Assembly (NCBI GenBank): GCA_009760855.2
Contig: WPIO01000002.1
Span: 12,491,001 to 12,555,000 of the forward strand
Source: Cristatella mucedo
Lineage: Eukaryota; Bryozoa; Phylactolaemata; Cristatellidae
Direction of reading: 5' to 3'
DNA: 64,000 bases
Of the stretch, positions 12,501 through 22,483 are shown in pieces; position 1 is the first letter of the stretch, and each line of letters starts with the position of its first letter. The translations under genes and the position numbers were made by a program. Under the pieces are notes generated by a model. That model did not search any database. It worked only from the letters and a program-made list of their open reading frames with translations, and was not told the origin of the DNA.

Positions 12501-15500
12501 TCTTGAGCGTCGTAACTACCAAATTACACCACTTCTCACCATCCTGTACTGGCTCCCCAGTGAGCAGCGTGTAGATTTCAAGTTTCTGTCACTCGCTTTT
12601 GGATCTTTGCATTCCCTTAGGCCAGCCTACGGATCAGAAATAGTTAGCGATTAGGCTCTGCATCCTACCACAAGCTCTTCTGACTCAAGTCGCTTAGCGG
12701 CACCTGGAACCAATCTAAAATCTTTTGGAGACCATGCCCCCAACTAGCAATGCTCCCGAATCTCGGAACTCACTGCCGAATGACGTCACGACATTCCTTA
12801 TCTTGATGGCTTACAAAAGAAGTTGAAAGCTAACGTCTTCCTTACAGCATTTGCTCTACCGGCGTGAATATCTCTTAATTTAAAAAATAAAATAGTTCAT
12901 TTTTATGGCGCCCCAAGAGAACTTAATCTCTATTCAGGTGCTTCACATATGCCTTGGGGCTCGAGCCCACGACCTCAGCCAGACCTTGTTCGGGGCGAGC
13001 ACCTTAACCGTGATGTACTTATGGTACTGAGATTGTGCATGCTAGAACCGTCCCTATTGTACCTAGGGTGCTGATATTGTACACACTATCGCTAATCAAT
13101 TGATATTCTTCTTTTTCATTGAGTTTAAATACCTAGACAGAAATACAGTTATGTAGCTATCAAAATATCCTATTACTATTACTATCAAGATCAACCGACT
13201 CATTGATCCTGCTACCACTAACCCTTTGATCATGCTTCCTTTGCAGCACATGTAGCTTTGAAAGCTGTGACAGCTTTGGAAGAGATTGAGTTCTCAGAAA
13301 GTGCTATAATATTTGCATTATTATTATTTTTATTATTATTACCACTAAAGTAACTGCTTCTTTTGCATGGTGGACCCTTCCAAACGTCAAACTGGCAAGA
13401 GCTTCCAGTCAAGTATCCCACACTCTTTTATCCATAACCCCACTACCATACGACCCGAAGTTCGCCGTCCTCACCCCTCAGGAAAGGGATCAGCCATCTT
13501 CAGGAGAGAGCCGCAAGTCAGACAGCGAACCAGATATTGTAGATAAAGATTTCAATTTTCACAGATGCGGGTGGGAAGAGAAAGCTATACTTCCCCAACC
13601 AGGAAGACCTCAAAGATTTGATCTCACACGTAGGTCTAACCAAGTTCATTACATAGTTTTTAATATCTAGGCTCAAGGAGTAGAACTTTTTAGATTAAAA
13701 TAAGAAAGTAGCCGATAAGAGAAAGCATTAATTCTTTTCCAAAATCTCCAGACTTTAAGATGTGTTTCGCTTCTGCAGCAATTTGACCGGTCTAGTGTAG
13801 GCCACAGCAATCCCCTGTACCCCGAGTAAATGCCACTTACGTATACATAAACATTGTATCCTTTGAGCCTCAAAATTGTGCTGCTTCATAACAGTTCCAT
13901 GTACCCATCGTTCCATATGGCTCACTCTATGTACCTCAAAGATGTCTACCGCCAGCTTCAAGACAATACTGAGTGGATTTTAGCCTGGCCTGGAAATCGT
14001 CGAAGACTTCAAAATGGGTCACTCCTGATTGGCCCCAATGTGGTTTCACGAATTTGAGTTGCTTTCCTTGCCTATGAGACACGGGGACACTAAGACGCAC
14101 CATCACCAAAGAGACGGACTGCAGGGGACGTTCGCGGTAGGAAATAACGCAATCATGTGGAAACTGCTGGCAGATCCTTGGAGGGCGCTGATGCCATCAT
14201 TACACATAAATTTAAGCCTCATCAGGCAATTTAATTTTTTACGGCTTTAGACAATGAGACGGCAGATGTTAAGTACCTCCAAGATATCTTACCACAGCTG
14301 TCGGAGACAAAGTTCAAAGCTAGTATCTTTGTTGGACCACATATAAAAGAGAGCAGCTGTTTTAGGTTCTCATGCTTAACTAATAAAACGTGGGAGGCAG
14401 CGTGTCTCTTAAAAGCCAGATTCTGTATGCTCATTTTGCCAAATGCAAAGATAGCAATAGAGCTTCTTCAGAGGAGCAAGGCGAGCACTTTCGTCGGAAT
14501 GCATTAGACTTTGAACGTCATTAAAAAAGGACAGCATAACAAAAACATGGTGGGGGTTTATGTTTGCGGGCTCCTTCGAGGAAGCGATCTGAAGTATAGC
14601 TTCAAATCCGGAACTTCTACTTATTTCTGAACCCTTTTGAGTGGCCATTCTTGTACGACTTCCGAGTACATACTAAAGTTGTATTAATTTGTCATTTCTC
14701 TATAAATGTTTACCACTGCAAGACGTGAATTCTTTTAATTTTCTCATCGCAAACACAATAATTGCAATGCGATCACTGTCCTGGTCACACAAGTAAAGTT
14801 TGGAGGGAATAATGGGTATTTACGTCTATACTTCTGGTGCAGAAGGAGTTAGGAAATAACACTTAACAACGTCGAAGGTATATATAAAAAAGTCGTTACA
14901 CTGCCCTAATCGCCATCCTTGGAGATCTGGAGAGTGCGAATCACTTATAAAGTGAAACAGTTCTGTTTTTCCCTTCTAAGGTAATCTGGCTGCTTAATCT
15001 TAGTTATTCTACCACTGGATGGCCTGCCATCTACTATCTGATTAGGAGTTTGCTTTAATGAAGTCAAATCATCGGCAACTAATGGACGATGGGTGGAAGA
15101 AGCGCGCATGGAATTCCAAGCAAATTTTTTCTTGCCTTATTCTTGCTAAGCGTTATTTAGAGCGGACGCCAAATATCTGAGTCGTAGGATAGCAGCTCAC
15201 ATTCAGCAAGATTGATTTCTGTTGTCATCCGAGCCATGTCTACATTTTCCTAGTGCCGGATCGCAACATTAGACAACATTACGGTTTTGATTGCCTTTCA
15301 TGTAGATTCTGCCTTTATTCTTATTAAGGCCTCCATCATCTATGCTGCAAACTAGAATTCTTGCTCTTTTTTAGACAACTCAACAGTGCCTAGATGTGCT
15401 ATACAGTCGCTATGTCAGTCTCTTCAGCTGATACTGGGCCTTCCAAAGTATGTTATGACTGACTAACCCAGTTCATCCTAAATATCCAAGACCCTATCGA

Positions 15501-15520
15501 GTAAACCTCAAGTAACATCA

Positions 15521-15601
<81 letters not shown>

Positions 15602-17355
15602 GGTGTCCAACTCGTAGATGGAATGACATTGCGATTATGTGGGGAGTCACTCAGAAATACTCTCTCACATATCCCATCTGATCATTAGTAGATCATCAGC
15701 GATGAGACTCATTTTTACTTGCAGTCTGCCTCTAAAGTTCAGTACAAAAAAGTGCTTGGAAAAATTTGAAGGTTCCACATAGTTCGAGCTGTTGATGACG
15801 ACAATAACATTTGTTGCATTGAGTGGGCACTGGGCTGTTAGAAGTACTGCTACCTTTACCAATGTAGCTATTCCCGAGATGGCTTTACCGTTTTGATTGT
15901 CTTTCATGTAGATTCTGCCTTTATTCTTATTAAGGCCTCCATCATTTATGCTGCAAACTAGAATTCTTGCTCTTTTTTAGACAACTCAACAGTGCCTAGA
16001 TGTGCTATACAGTCGCTACGTTCAGTGGGTTTATGTTGAATTGAAAGCCAACAAGTCGTTTGAGGACCAGGAGTCGATCGCATTGGTAGGTAAATGAATG
16101 CTGTCAGTCGGCCAAGAAAGCTTTCATCCTGCGCTGCTTACTTTATGAGCGACGACTGAGTAAATAGATTGGATAAATATATACAGTATATTTGTGACCA
16201 AGGACTATGGATCCTTGAAGATGTCACAAGATTAATTATACCAATAATAATATTAGTAATAAATCATGTGATATAACATCCTATATAACGTCTCAGTAGA
16301 AATGAATCTCTATCCAGGTGCATTGCAACTCACTGCCGGTGAAACAATTATCAAGGATTTATGAGATGCAATAATAAAATAATAATAATAATTCATTTTT
16401 ATGGCGCCCCAAGAGAACTTAATCTCTATTCAGGCGCTTCACATATGCCTCAGGGCTCGAGCCCACGACCTCAGCCAGGCCTTGGTCGGGGCGAGCACCT
16501 TAACCACTGGACCAAAGCAGCTCAGCATGCAAGGTGTCATGCCTGGACGACAAGCATCTAAAGCACACGAATATAATGCTCTAGACAAGGGTGCATAAGC
16601 ACACTAGAAGACACTCAACGCCGCTGGTTGGTATAACCTCTATTTATTAATATGCACTGAATCATGCTCAGGTAAGCACTCAAAACACATAGGAAAAAAT
16701 TCAATAACGCACAGGGATAGCTGAGCGGAACCAGTGCGTCTTCAGCTGAGACCTTAAGTGATGCAAAGTTAGAGCAGGTTATGACAGAAGTCGGACACCG
16801 AGTTCCAGACTCTCGTTACATAGTTGAGTTGAGGTCCCGATGAGCTAAGCGATTCCAATTTGTTGTGAGGACTGGCGAGACGACTGGAAGCCGAGCAGCT
16901 CATTGGGTGCGAGGAGGGCATGTGACTTGACAAGTACTTAGGTTGGCTTGGTTTGCTGATGAAAGCGAGTCAAATGACCAGCAAGCCAGAGAGAATAGAG
17001 TCAACCAATGATCAATAGGGATACAGTGGAGCTCGAGATAAGTTCTCTTGCCGTTTGCAGCTTATAGGTATAAGTTTTGTGGAACATGAATCACGAAAAT
17101 CAGCAGGCCTTGTACTTTCGACGGTAACTTTGACTCTCCTTTTTGAGAGATAATAATAATAATAATAAGACATCTGTATAGCACCCTTATATAATTCAAA
17201 ATATATCTCTTGTCACTGTACTTATGCTGTAAGGGAAGCATCTCACCAATACGGATAGTGCTAAAATGCACAGCATCACCCTGAATAAGGACAGAGAGGC
17301 GTGAGACAGCACGAGGTGGAGTAAGAGATAAGAAAAGGGAGAGAGGAAGAGAAGT

Positions 17356-17438
<83 letters not shown>

Positions 17439-17667
17439 TGAAAGAGAGAGATATAGTGAGAGAGAGAGAGAGGGAGAGAAAGAGTGAGAGAGAGAGGAAG
17501 AGAAAGATATGAAGTGATAGTGAGAGATAGAGCTTGTGAGTGAGAGAGTGAGCCAGTGAGAGCGAGAGTGAGCCAGTGAGAGAGAGAGATAGTGAGAGAG
17601 AGATATAGTGAGAGAGAGAGAGAGGGAGAGAAAGAGTGAGAGAGAGAGGAAGAGAAAGAGATGAAGT

Positions 17668-17716
<49 letters not shown>

Positions 17717-17793
17717 TGAAAGAGAGAGATATAGTGAGAGAGAGAGAGAGGGAGAGAAAGAGTGAGAGAGAGAGGAAGAGAAAGAGATGAAGT

Positions 17794-17838
<45 letters not shown>

Positions 17839-17846
17839 TGAAAGAG

Positions 17847-17877
<31 letters not shown>

Positions 17878-17904
17878 AAGAGAGTGAGAAAGAGAGGGAG
17901 AGAA

Positions 17905-17961
<57 letters not shown>

Positions 17962-20900
17962 GAGAGAGAGGGAGAGAGAGAGAGAGAGAGAGAGAGACTA
18001 CGGCCTTTAGACCAGATTTTTAGCCTAGCAAGTATTCCAGTCCGGTCTAACGCCCCTCCTAGTTATTTATTGTTGGATCCGGCCTAATTGAATTGTCGCA
18101 CTTTTGTTCCCCTTCGTTACTGCTGGTTACAACTCAAGCTGTGGCTCGTGTTTAGTTTTAGAACTGATGTCAGGCGCTTGTTTGAAACTGAAGCGCCTGA
18201 CCGACCGGGAGGATAAAGGTCTACCCCTATAATTGTCGTGCACGTCCATGCACCTGCTGTGACTGTTCGTCTAGCCACGTCCACTCCGGCCAAACCTGTG
18301 GAGTGTGCGGGGTTTCTTCTGGCCTAGTGTGCCTTCCAGACATCCTGAAATGGCCTAGTAGCCCGAACATTTTTCCGACCCCTGGTTTAAAGCATAAGAC
18401 ATCTCCCAGATCAGTTTTAGCCGTCTTCTTTAAAAAATATTAGACTGGATGCAAAGCGTCTACTCCACTGCAGTCACTTAAGTGGACTAGACATTTTCTG
18501 GCGATGTATAATAGCCTAAAGCTATTGCCACTTTTTCTCTTTAACAAGCCATTCAACTGACAAGACTTTTAAGAATAGCAGCCTCGCATTAAGAGGATTC
18601 TAACTTGTTGTAGTCTCAACTTCATTCGCTCTGGGAGATTAACAGACAGCAGCACGCCCAACTAGCAAAAGTGGAGGCTGAACTTAGTCAAGTCAACGAC
18701 AATGCAGGCGCTACCGAATGCTGCAGATTGCAGGTCGAGTTGGCTTTTGAGCGCCGCCGAATACATCAGAGTCTCGTAATCATTTTCTTCTTAGCCTAAA
18801 GGCGCACCTGTCTATGTAGTTATGCGAAACGAGGCAAACTTTATTGCAGGACATTGCGCTTGATAGCATCGTTGCCGAACTGCCACGACTCAGCTCCCAG
18901 TACAGCCGCATGGCTTCGGCATTAGAGTGCTCACGCTTCAAACTCGCCGTAAGAAACATCTTTTTGCCTGACGGGGACAAGGAAACGGTGTCTGCATATT
19001 GCGGTACGGTAGCTAGGCGTTTTTGTCGCGTTCGTGAGACACTGTGGCCGCTTTGCGAATGGTGACTTTGAGTACGAAATCAGTGTCCCCAGAGTTATTG
19101 GATAATAAGTTACGGCTGCTTTTCTGGAAGCTAGCTATTGGCAATTACCTTTCGGTCTTCGCCGTTTGATCTTCAACCGGGCACCGAGCCAAGAATTCAA
19201 AACATTCGAGTTCAAAACATTGGGGAAACAACGAATTGCTGCCATTCTGTGGGCTCTGACTCAGACTCTTGTACTCCATAACCAAGAAAACTGTTTAAGG
19301 TGCTTTATAAAAAAAATCTTGAGAACTTCGTTTTTTCTGGGATTAAAAGAATGAGAGGGAGTAACCTGAGGAGTAATATTAGTAATTGCAATCTATTTAA
19401 AGAGCTCTTAATAGCTGCATGTTCAAAACATTGTATGCTTCATGTGCGCATAAAAATCTCTCCTGCCCAGCACCCACTAAGCCGGTGTGGCTTTATGGAA
19501 TTGGACTGAGATACCTCGGAGAACCGTGGCTCAAACGTAAAAGGGGTTTTGCTGGCTTTTAATCTCTTTAGTCCGTGAAGATTGCAGAAAATTCTGTACC
19601 ATTGCGTTAGCGCTTTTAGCCTGGAGCTCGTGGATAACGAAAGAAAAGTTTAGCTTCAATCATTTGGAGACCGCCTTCATTTTATATGCTCCCAATGCCC
19701 GGAACTCATCCCCATACTGACGTTACGATATACCCTGACTTGGCGAAATTTAAAAAGACGCTAGAAACGCTTCTGTTCCTCGCAGCTTTCGTTGGTATGA
19801 ATTGTCCATTTCGTTCTTGTGTTTTGTGGTTTGCTAAAATTCCACCTGCTTATCATTTCGATCACTAGCTTATCATTTCGATCACTAGCTTATCATTTCG
19901 ATCACTAGCTTATCATTTCGATCACTAGCTTATCATTTCGATCACTAGCTTATCATTTCGATCACTAGCTTATCATTTCGATCACTATCATTTCGATCAC
20001 TAGCTTATCATTTCGATCACTAGCTTATCATTTCGATCACTAGCTTATCATTTCGATCACTAGCTTATCATTTCGATCACTAGCTTATTTCGATCACTAG
20101 CTTATCATTTCGATCACTAGCTTATCATTTCGATCACTAGCTTATCATTTCGATCACTAGCTTATCATTTCGATCACTAGCTTATCATTTCGATCACTAG
20201 CTTATCATTTCGATCACTAGCTTATCATTTCGATCACTAGCTTATCATTTCGATCACTAGCTTATCATTTCGATCACTAGCTTATCATTTCGATCACTAG
20301 CTTATCATTTCGATCACTAGCTTATCATTTCGATCACTAGCTTATCATTTCGATCACTAGCTTATCATTTCGATCACTAGCTTATCATTTCGATCACTAG
20401 CTTATCATTTCGATCACTAGCTTATCATTTCGATCACTAGCTTATCATTTCGATCACTAGCTTATCATTTCGATCACTAGCTTATCATTTCGATCACTAG
20501 CTTATCATTTCGATCACTAGCTTATCATTTCGATCACTAGCTTATCATTTCGATCACTAGCTTATCATTTCGATCACTAGCTTATCATTTCGATCACTAG
20601 CTTATCATTTCGATCACTAGCTTATCATTTCGATCACTAGCTTATCATTTCGATCACTAGCTTATCATTTCGATCACTAGCTTATCATTTCGATCACTAG
20701 CTTATCATTTCGATCACTAGCTTATCATTTCGATCACTAGCTTATCATTTCGATCACTAGCTTATCATTTCGATCACTAGCTTATCATTTCGATCACTAG
20801 CTTATCATTTCGATCACTAGCTTATCATTTCGATCACTAGCTTATCATTTCGATCACTAGCTTATCATTTCGATCACTAGCTTATCATTTCGATCACTAG

Positions 20901-22483
20901 CTTATCATTTCGATCACTAGCTTATCATTTCGATCACTAGCTTATCATTTCGATCACTAGCTTATCATTTCGATCACTAGCTTATCATTTCGATTTCACT
21001 AGCTTATCATTTCGATCACTAGCTTATCATTTATCATTTCGATCACTAGCTTATCATTTCGATCACTAGCTTATCATTTCGATCACTAGCTTATCATTTC
21101 GATCACTAGCTTATCATTTCGATCACTAGCTTATCATTTCGATCACTAGCTTATCATTTCGATCACTAGCTTATCATTTCGATCACTAGCTTATCATTTC
21201 GATCACTAGCTTATCATTTCGATCACTAGCTTATCATTTCGATCACTAGCTTATCATTTCGATCACTAGCTTATCATTTCGATCACTAGCTTATCATTTC
21301 GATCACTAGCTTATCATTTCGATCACTTGTGGAAATGCTTTTCCAGCATAAGTCTTATTAGGAAGCACATTAGTTTCCCTTAGGTTGCGGTGTATATTGT
21401 ATTAATATTGTAGTAATTTTGGCGATCTCAGGCTGATTTAAATCAATTCAGGTGGAGCTAATACCTTCGCACCATCTTTAGTTAGATACATAGTATTAGC
21501 AGAATAAAGGGATTGCAAATCCAGCTCCAATTAAGGAAGCGTGCCAATTGGTTAAAGGTTACTGACTAACGATTATTGACTACAGATTACTGATTATTAA
21601 AGATAAAATAACCAGTGTCAGAAGCGTGAGCTTAAAAAGTAAAATTCCCATGTGTGAAGCCAATGCCTTCGGAGTGAGTGCGGAACATGCTCCTTTTTAG
21701 CTAACTTTTAAACGTCATAAAGTCAGGGGATGTCGTACAGTCAGTCGGGACTGAGTTTCGGGCTTTGGAAGCAGATGAACTAACGTCGCGGTCACCAAAG
21801 AAAGTGAGGTTGGTTAGAGGACCAGCTAAATGACTTGCGTCAGAAGAGCGAGTGGTACGATGCCTAGCCTAATTAGGCAGTAGTTCAGATTGAGTGTGTA
21901 TCCGTGTTTAAGCAAGCCCGAATTACGGCAGCGTTATGTAGCAGAACGTAGGCAGACTTGACTAATCAGCTGAATTGGTCGTCTAGTGAAACGTTGTTTT
22001 GGAACCTTTCCGAGGGCTGGCTTTCCGGGTTGGCACGCCTATTTCGCTTCTTTCACGCAGACTCGCTAGTCGCTCCTTTGCACGAAAGCGAGCGCCTGCT
22101 CGAGCAGCTGATGAGCAGCATTGATGAGCGAGGATCAGCAGCAGCAGCAGACGTTGCCCGCCTGGCTGACCTCACCGCCGAGCTCGAGCGGCGTGCTGAG
22201 CGAGAAGCGGACGAGCTGAGTCGGTGAGTGGCTAGCTGCGCGCGCACCTCCGGACGTGCGCGCCTGCTGCTGTTGCTGCTCCCTCCTACGGCGCCGCCGC
22301 CGCCGCCGCCGCCGCCAGCTCAGTGGCGGCCAGCCCATTTGCAGCCTCGCCTGCCTTGGTTTCCTTTACAGATGTCGAGAAGTGGCGGCGGCACTCACGG
22401 CACTGACGACGAAGGATGCATCAGTGAGGATGCACCTAATGGATCTCGCTCGCGGGTCGTCAGCCATTTTTGGAGATCTGTAG
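3401..22483 (+). CDS. HAUS8: HAUS8-like augmin complex subunit, multi-exon gene
   Basis: Augmin (HAUS) binds spindle microtubules and recruits gamma-tubulin for branching nucleation; HAUS8 carries the N-terminal microtubule-binding tail. Proposed exons are 3401-3565, 7807-7972, 8040-8109 (weak), 18646-18775, 18850-19003, 22061-22223 and 22372-22483. Reading phases agree at every junction, giving about 319 aa against 410 in human. The N-terminus begins MAD and has a basic segment with SKYKQ, comparable with human SRYLQ. The best match is exon 5, whose QYSRMASALECSRFKLAVR resembles the human QYRTFATALDTTRHELPVR segment and is followed by an acidic Gly-Asp turn. Exon 6 has ESERLLEQL, comparable with TQRLLGEL. 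The remainder is predicted coiled coil. AATAAA lies 70 nt after the stop. The middle exon and transcript start are uncertain. The match is from remembered family sequence, not a search. Confidence 0.72.
3566..4809. other. intron 1 of the HAUS8-like gene, no recognisable feature
   Basis: Mostly unique-looking, moderately AT-rich sequence. I see no exon with paired splice sites and no family-like repeat here. Confidence 0.4.
4810..4915 (+). mobile_element. SINE-1 head (tRNA-derived), 3'-truncated
   Basis: Matches the first half of the SINE-1 copy at 24.6 kb: an A-box-like stretch in GATGGCACACTAGGTAAGG and a B-box GTGGGTTCAAATCC. The body and 3' tail are missing. Confidence 0.7.
5385..6150 (-). 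mobile_element. Ty3/Gypsy retrotransposon remnant: integrase core end and C-terminal domain
   Basis: The minus strand near 6148-6091 reads TSPYHPKTGGLVER, the conserved end of the Gypsy integrase core, followed by a stop where Phe is expected. Lower down come ARLPIDLVLP, AWDDYLQSIHDNL and, in a shifted frame, SPKLQHLWRAP, typical of the region after the core. At least one frameshift and one stop break it. No LTR was seen nearby. Confidence 0.72.
6290..6785 (-). mobile_element. LINE-B fragment (second CR1-like family)
   Basis: Aligns in order with 36.9-37.45 kb: a degenerate block coding for the RT C-terminus (FLPVDRWILSKVLALKHKAR) and then upstream RT sequence. LINE-B differs from LINE-A in the WMPVDQRI-type motif and in its 3' UTR. 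Confidence 0.7.
6786..7806. other. rest of HAUS8-like intron 1, nothing recognised
   Basis: AT-rich, with one poly-C run at about 7642-7654. No exon or element was identified. Confidence 0.4.
7807..7972 (+). CDS. HAUS8: HAUS8-like exon 2 (Ser/Thr/Pro linker)
   Basis: Splice signals are very strong: a T-tract then CGCAG before the exon, and TCTG|GTAAGTAG after it. Entry phase 0 matches exon 1; exit phase is 1. The translation is a Ser/Thr/Pro-rich linker (TLSRTPASRTS...) ending in a possible helix, LTYVKQRFS. The family has a disordered linker at this place. Confidence 0.6.
8040..8109 (+). CDS. HAUS8: tentative HAUS8-like exon 3 (start of coiled coil)
   Basis: The acceptor GGGAGCAG would leave a 67-bp intron after exon 2 and enter in the required phase 1, reading ANQKIESTTRQAVYYESQED, which is helical and charged. 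The donor GA|GTTCGA is poor, but it gives phase 2, which fits exon 4. The true exon may end elsewhere or be a different one. Confidence 0.35.
8110..9429. other. HAUS8-like intron, unassigned part
   Basis: A pyrimidine-rich open stretch at 8.45-8.73 kb gives a 92-residue frame with no recognisable similarity. Otherwise featureless. Confidence 0.35.
9430..10085 (-). mobile_element. LINE-A fragment, strongly diverged
   Basis: Follows the left-edge LINE-A copy in order on the minus strand, from the end of the RT palm (ADDIQLCLYFD-like) to the TLLRP-type C-terminus, with many substitutions and gaps. Plus-strand frames here are shadows. Confidence 0.65.
10100..11292 (-). mobile_element. RLE-type (R2/NeSL-like) LINE remnant: endonuclease region
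   Basis: One minus-strand frame reads RRFVRCALLDVLPVGDARC, then a Cys-His cluster NCHLCRTEAEIVCH (C-x2-C-x7-C-H). After stops come LKLDLVIDNGTDAVIVG and KKVNKYEAIV. This resembles the Cys-His finger followed by the PD-(D/E)xK-type endonuclease at the end of R2/NeSL LINEs, in which an LPT-like motif precedes the finger. The GC content is far above that of the surrounding intron. Frameshifts and stops show it is inactive. Its 3' end abuts a perfect hairpin. Confidence 0.5.
10124..10167. repeat. perfect 18-bp inverted repeat (hairpin)
   Basis: TCGGAGGAGCCATGCCCC and its exact complement are separated by 8 bp. It lies at the junction between the RLE LINE 3' end and an unrelated LINE-A fragment. 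Confidence 0.9.
11293..12329. other. HAUS8-like intron, AT-rich, nothing recognised
   Basis: Short T-runs and no coding pattern. The words TGTAAGCCTCCATTT occur twice in tandem near 11885-11915. Confidence 0.4.
12330..12870 (+). mobile_element. LINE-A related fragment (RT C-terminus)
   Basis: Keeps the order FVISRPDVLNS, LRRLQL, ITPLLTILYWLPSEQRVDFK and, further on, NLKSFGDH, seen in the 58.3-kb copy. It is heavily mutated. A SINE-2 lies directly downstream. Confidence 0.7.
12893..13012 (-). mobile_element. SINE-2, head-truncated
   Basis: Minus-strand copy: a B-box-like GTGGGCTCGAGCCCC, then the hairpin tail GCACCTGAATAGAGATTAAG ... GGGGCGCC. The 5' part ends at the A-box region. Confidence 0.75.
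13205..13345 (+). mobile_element. LINE-A 3' tail, diverged
   Basis: CTTTGCAGCACATGTAG, a damaged hairpin around GAGATTGAGTTCTC, and an ATT repeat of about 30 bp. Confidence 0.65.
13346..15281. other. HAUS8-like intron, unassigned
   Basis: Frames of 60-80 codons occur on both strands with no family resemblance. No repeat shared with the rest of the window was noticed. Confidence 0.35.
15282..15412. repeat. 131-bp direct repeat, copy 1
   Basis: Nearly identical to 15888-16018 (about 3 differences in 131). It contains CCTTTATTCTTATTAAGGCC and AATTCTTGCTCTTTTTTAGA. Confidence 0.9.
15524..15595. repeat. (CT)n microsatellite
   Basis: About 36 uninterrupted CT units, lying between the two 131-bp direct repeats. 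Confidence 0.98.
15888..16018. repeat. 131-bp direct repeat, copy 2
   Basis: Second copy in the same orientation, 606 bp from the first. The flanking bases differ, so it is not a simple tandem duplication of the whole interval. Confidence 0.9.
16388..16530 (-). mobile_element. SINE-2 copy
   Basis: The nearest to full length of the minus-strand copies. An ATA/ATT repeat sits at its 3' end (left side), then the hairpin tail, the B-box GTGGGCTCGAGCCC, and an A-box-like GGTCCAGTGGTTAAGG. Confidence 0.8.
16531..17329. other. HAUS8-like intron, unassigned, with a short (ATT)n
   Basis: Contains an AAT repeat at about 17150-17168. Some words resemble LINE-A 3' sequence (GTCGGACACCGAGTTCCAG), so a worn LINE piece at 16.70-16.96 kb on the minus strand is possible. 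Confidence 0.35.
17330..17998. repeat. long (GA)n array with higher-order structure
   Basis: About 670 bp of purine repeat. Within it a larger block, GATAGTGAAAGAGAGAGATA ... AAGAGATGAAGTGATAGTGA, recurs about three times at roughly 120-bp spacing, with pure GA tracts between. Confidence 0.95.
17999..18645. other. HAUS8-like intron before exon 4, nothing recognised
   Basis: Unique-looking sequence ending in the exon 4 acceptor. No additional exon was found. Confidence 0.4.
18646..18775 (+). CDS. HAUS8: HAUS8-like exon 4 (coiled coil)
   Basis: Reads QQHAQLAKVEAELSQVN...LQVELAFERRRIHQSL, a heptad-like helix. The acceptor is GATTAACAG (phase 2), or AG four bases later (phase 0). The donor is CTC|GTAATC, phase 0, which matches the next exon 74 bp downstream. 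Confidence 0.62.
18850..19003 (+). CDS. HAUS8: HAUS8-like exon 5 (most conserved part)
   Basis: Acceptor TTTATTGCAG; donor TGCG|GTACGG, phase 1. Reads DIALDSIVAELPRLSSQYSR, then MASALECSRFKLAVRNIFLP and DGDKE. The Gln-Tyr, Ala-Leu and Arg...Leu-x-Val-Arg spacing matches the conserved HAUS8 segment. This exon is the main basis for the gene call. Confidence 0.7.
19004..19600. other. start of the intron between HAUS8-like exons 5 and 6
   Basis: Unique-looking, AT-rich; no feature recognised. Confidence 0.4.
19610..19800 (+). mobile_element. LINE-A C-terminal fragment
   Basis: TTTGGAGACCG, ATGCTCCCAATGCCCGGAAC and TGACTTGGCGAAATTTAAAA follow the LINE-A 3' coding order also seen at 46.47-46.58 kb. 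Confidence 0.65.
19849..21327. repeat. 20-bp satellite array, about 74 copies
   Basis: Unit CTTATCATTTCGATCACTAG, almost perfectly repeated head to tail. The few irregular units are near 19987, 20088, 20994 and 21030 and have small deletions or insertions. It lies within the intron before HAUS8-like exon 6, in the transcribed orientation. Confidence 0.98.
21660..22005 (-). mobile_element. LINE-A fragment
   Basis: Minus-strand LINE-A C-terminal sequence (compare AGGGGATGTCG, CAGAAGAGCGAGTGGTACGA, GCAGACTTGACT with the left-edge copy). It ends only about 55 bp before HAUS8-like exon 6. Confidence 0.7.
22061..22223 (+). CDS. HAUS8: HAUS8-like exon 6 (C-terminal helix)
   Basis: Acceptor TTCTTTCACGCAG; donor AGTCG|GTGAGTGG, almost consensus. 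Entry phase 1 fits exon 5 and exit phase 2 fits exon 7. Reads SLVAPLHESERLLEQLMSS, then an Ala-rich stretch and a long charged helix, LADLTAELERRAEREADELS. Confidence 0.68.
22372..22483 (+). CDS. HAUS8: HAUS8-like last exon
   Basis: Acceptor TTTCCTTTACAG; phase 2 entry continues the exon 6 helix as RCREVAAALTALTTKDASV and ends ...SSAIFGDL-stop. The 148-bp intron before it contains a GCC-repeat stretch. Human HAUS8 has a longer disordered C-terminus that is missing here. Confidence 0.65.

Noticed and set aside
19849-21327. CRISPR-like regular array
   Set aside because: Repeats are contiguous with no unique spacers, and the setting is eukaryotic.
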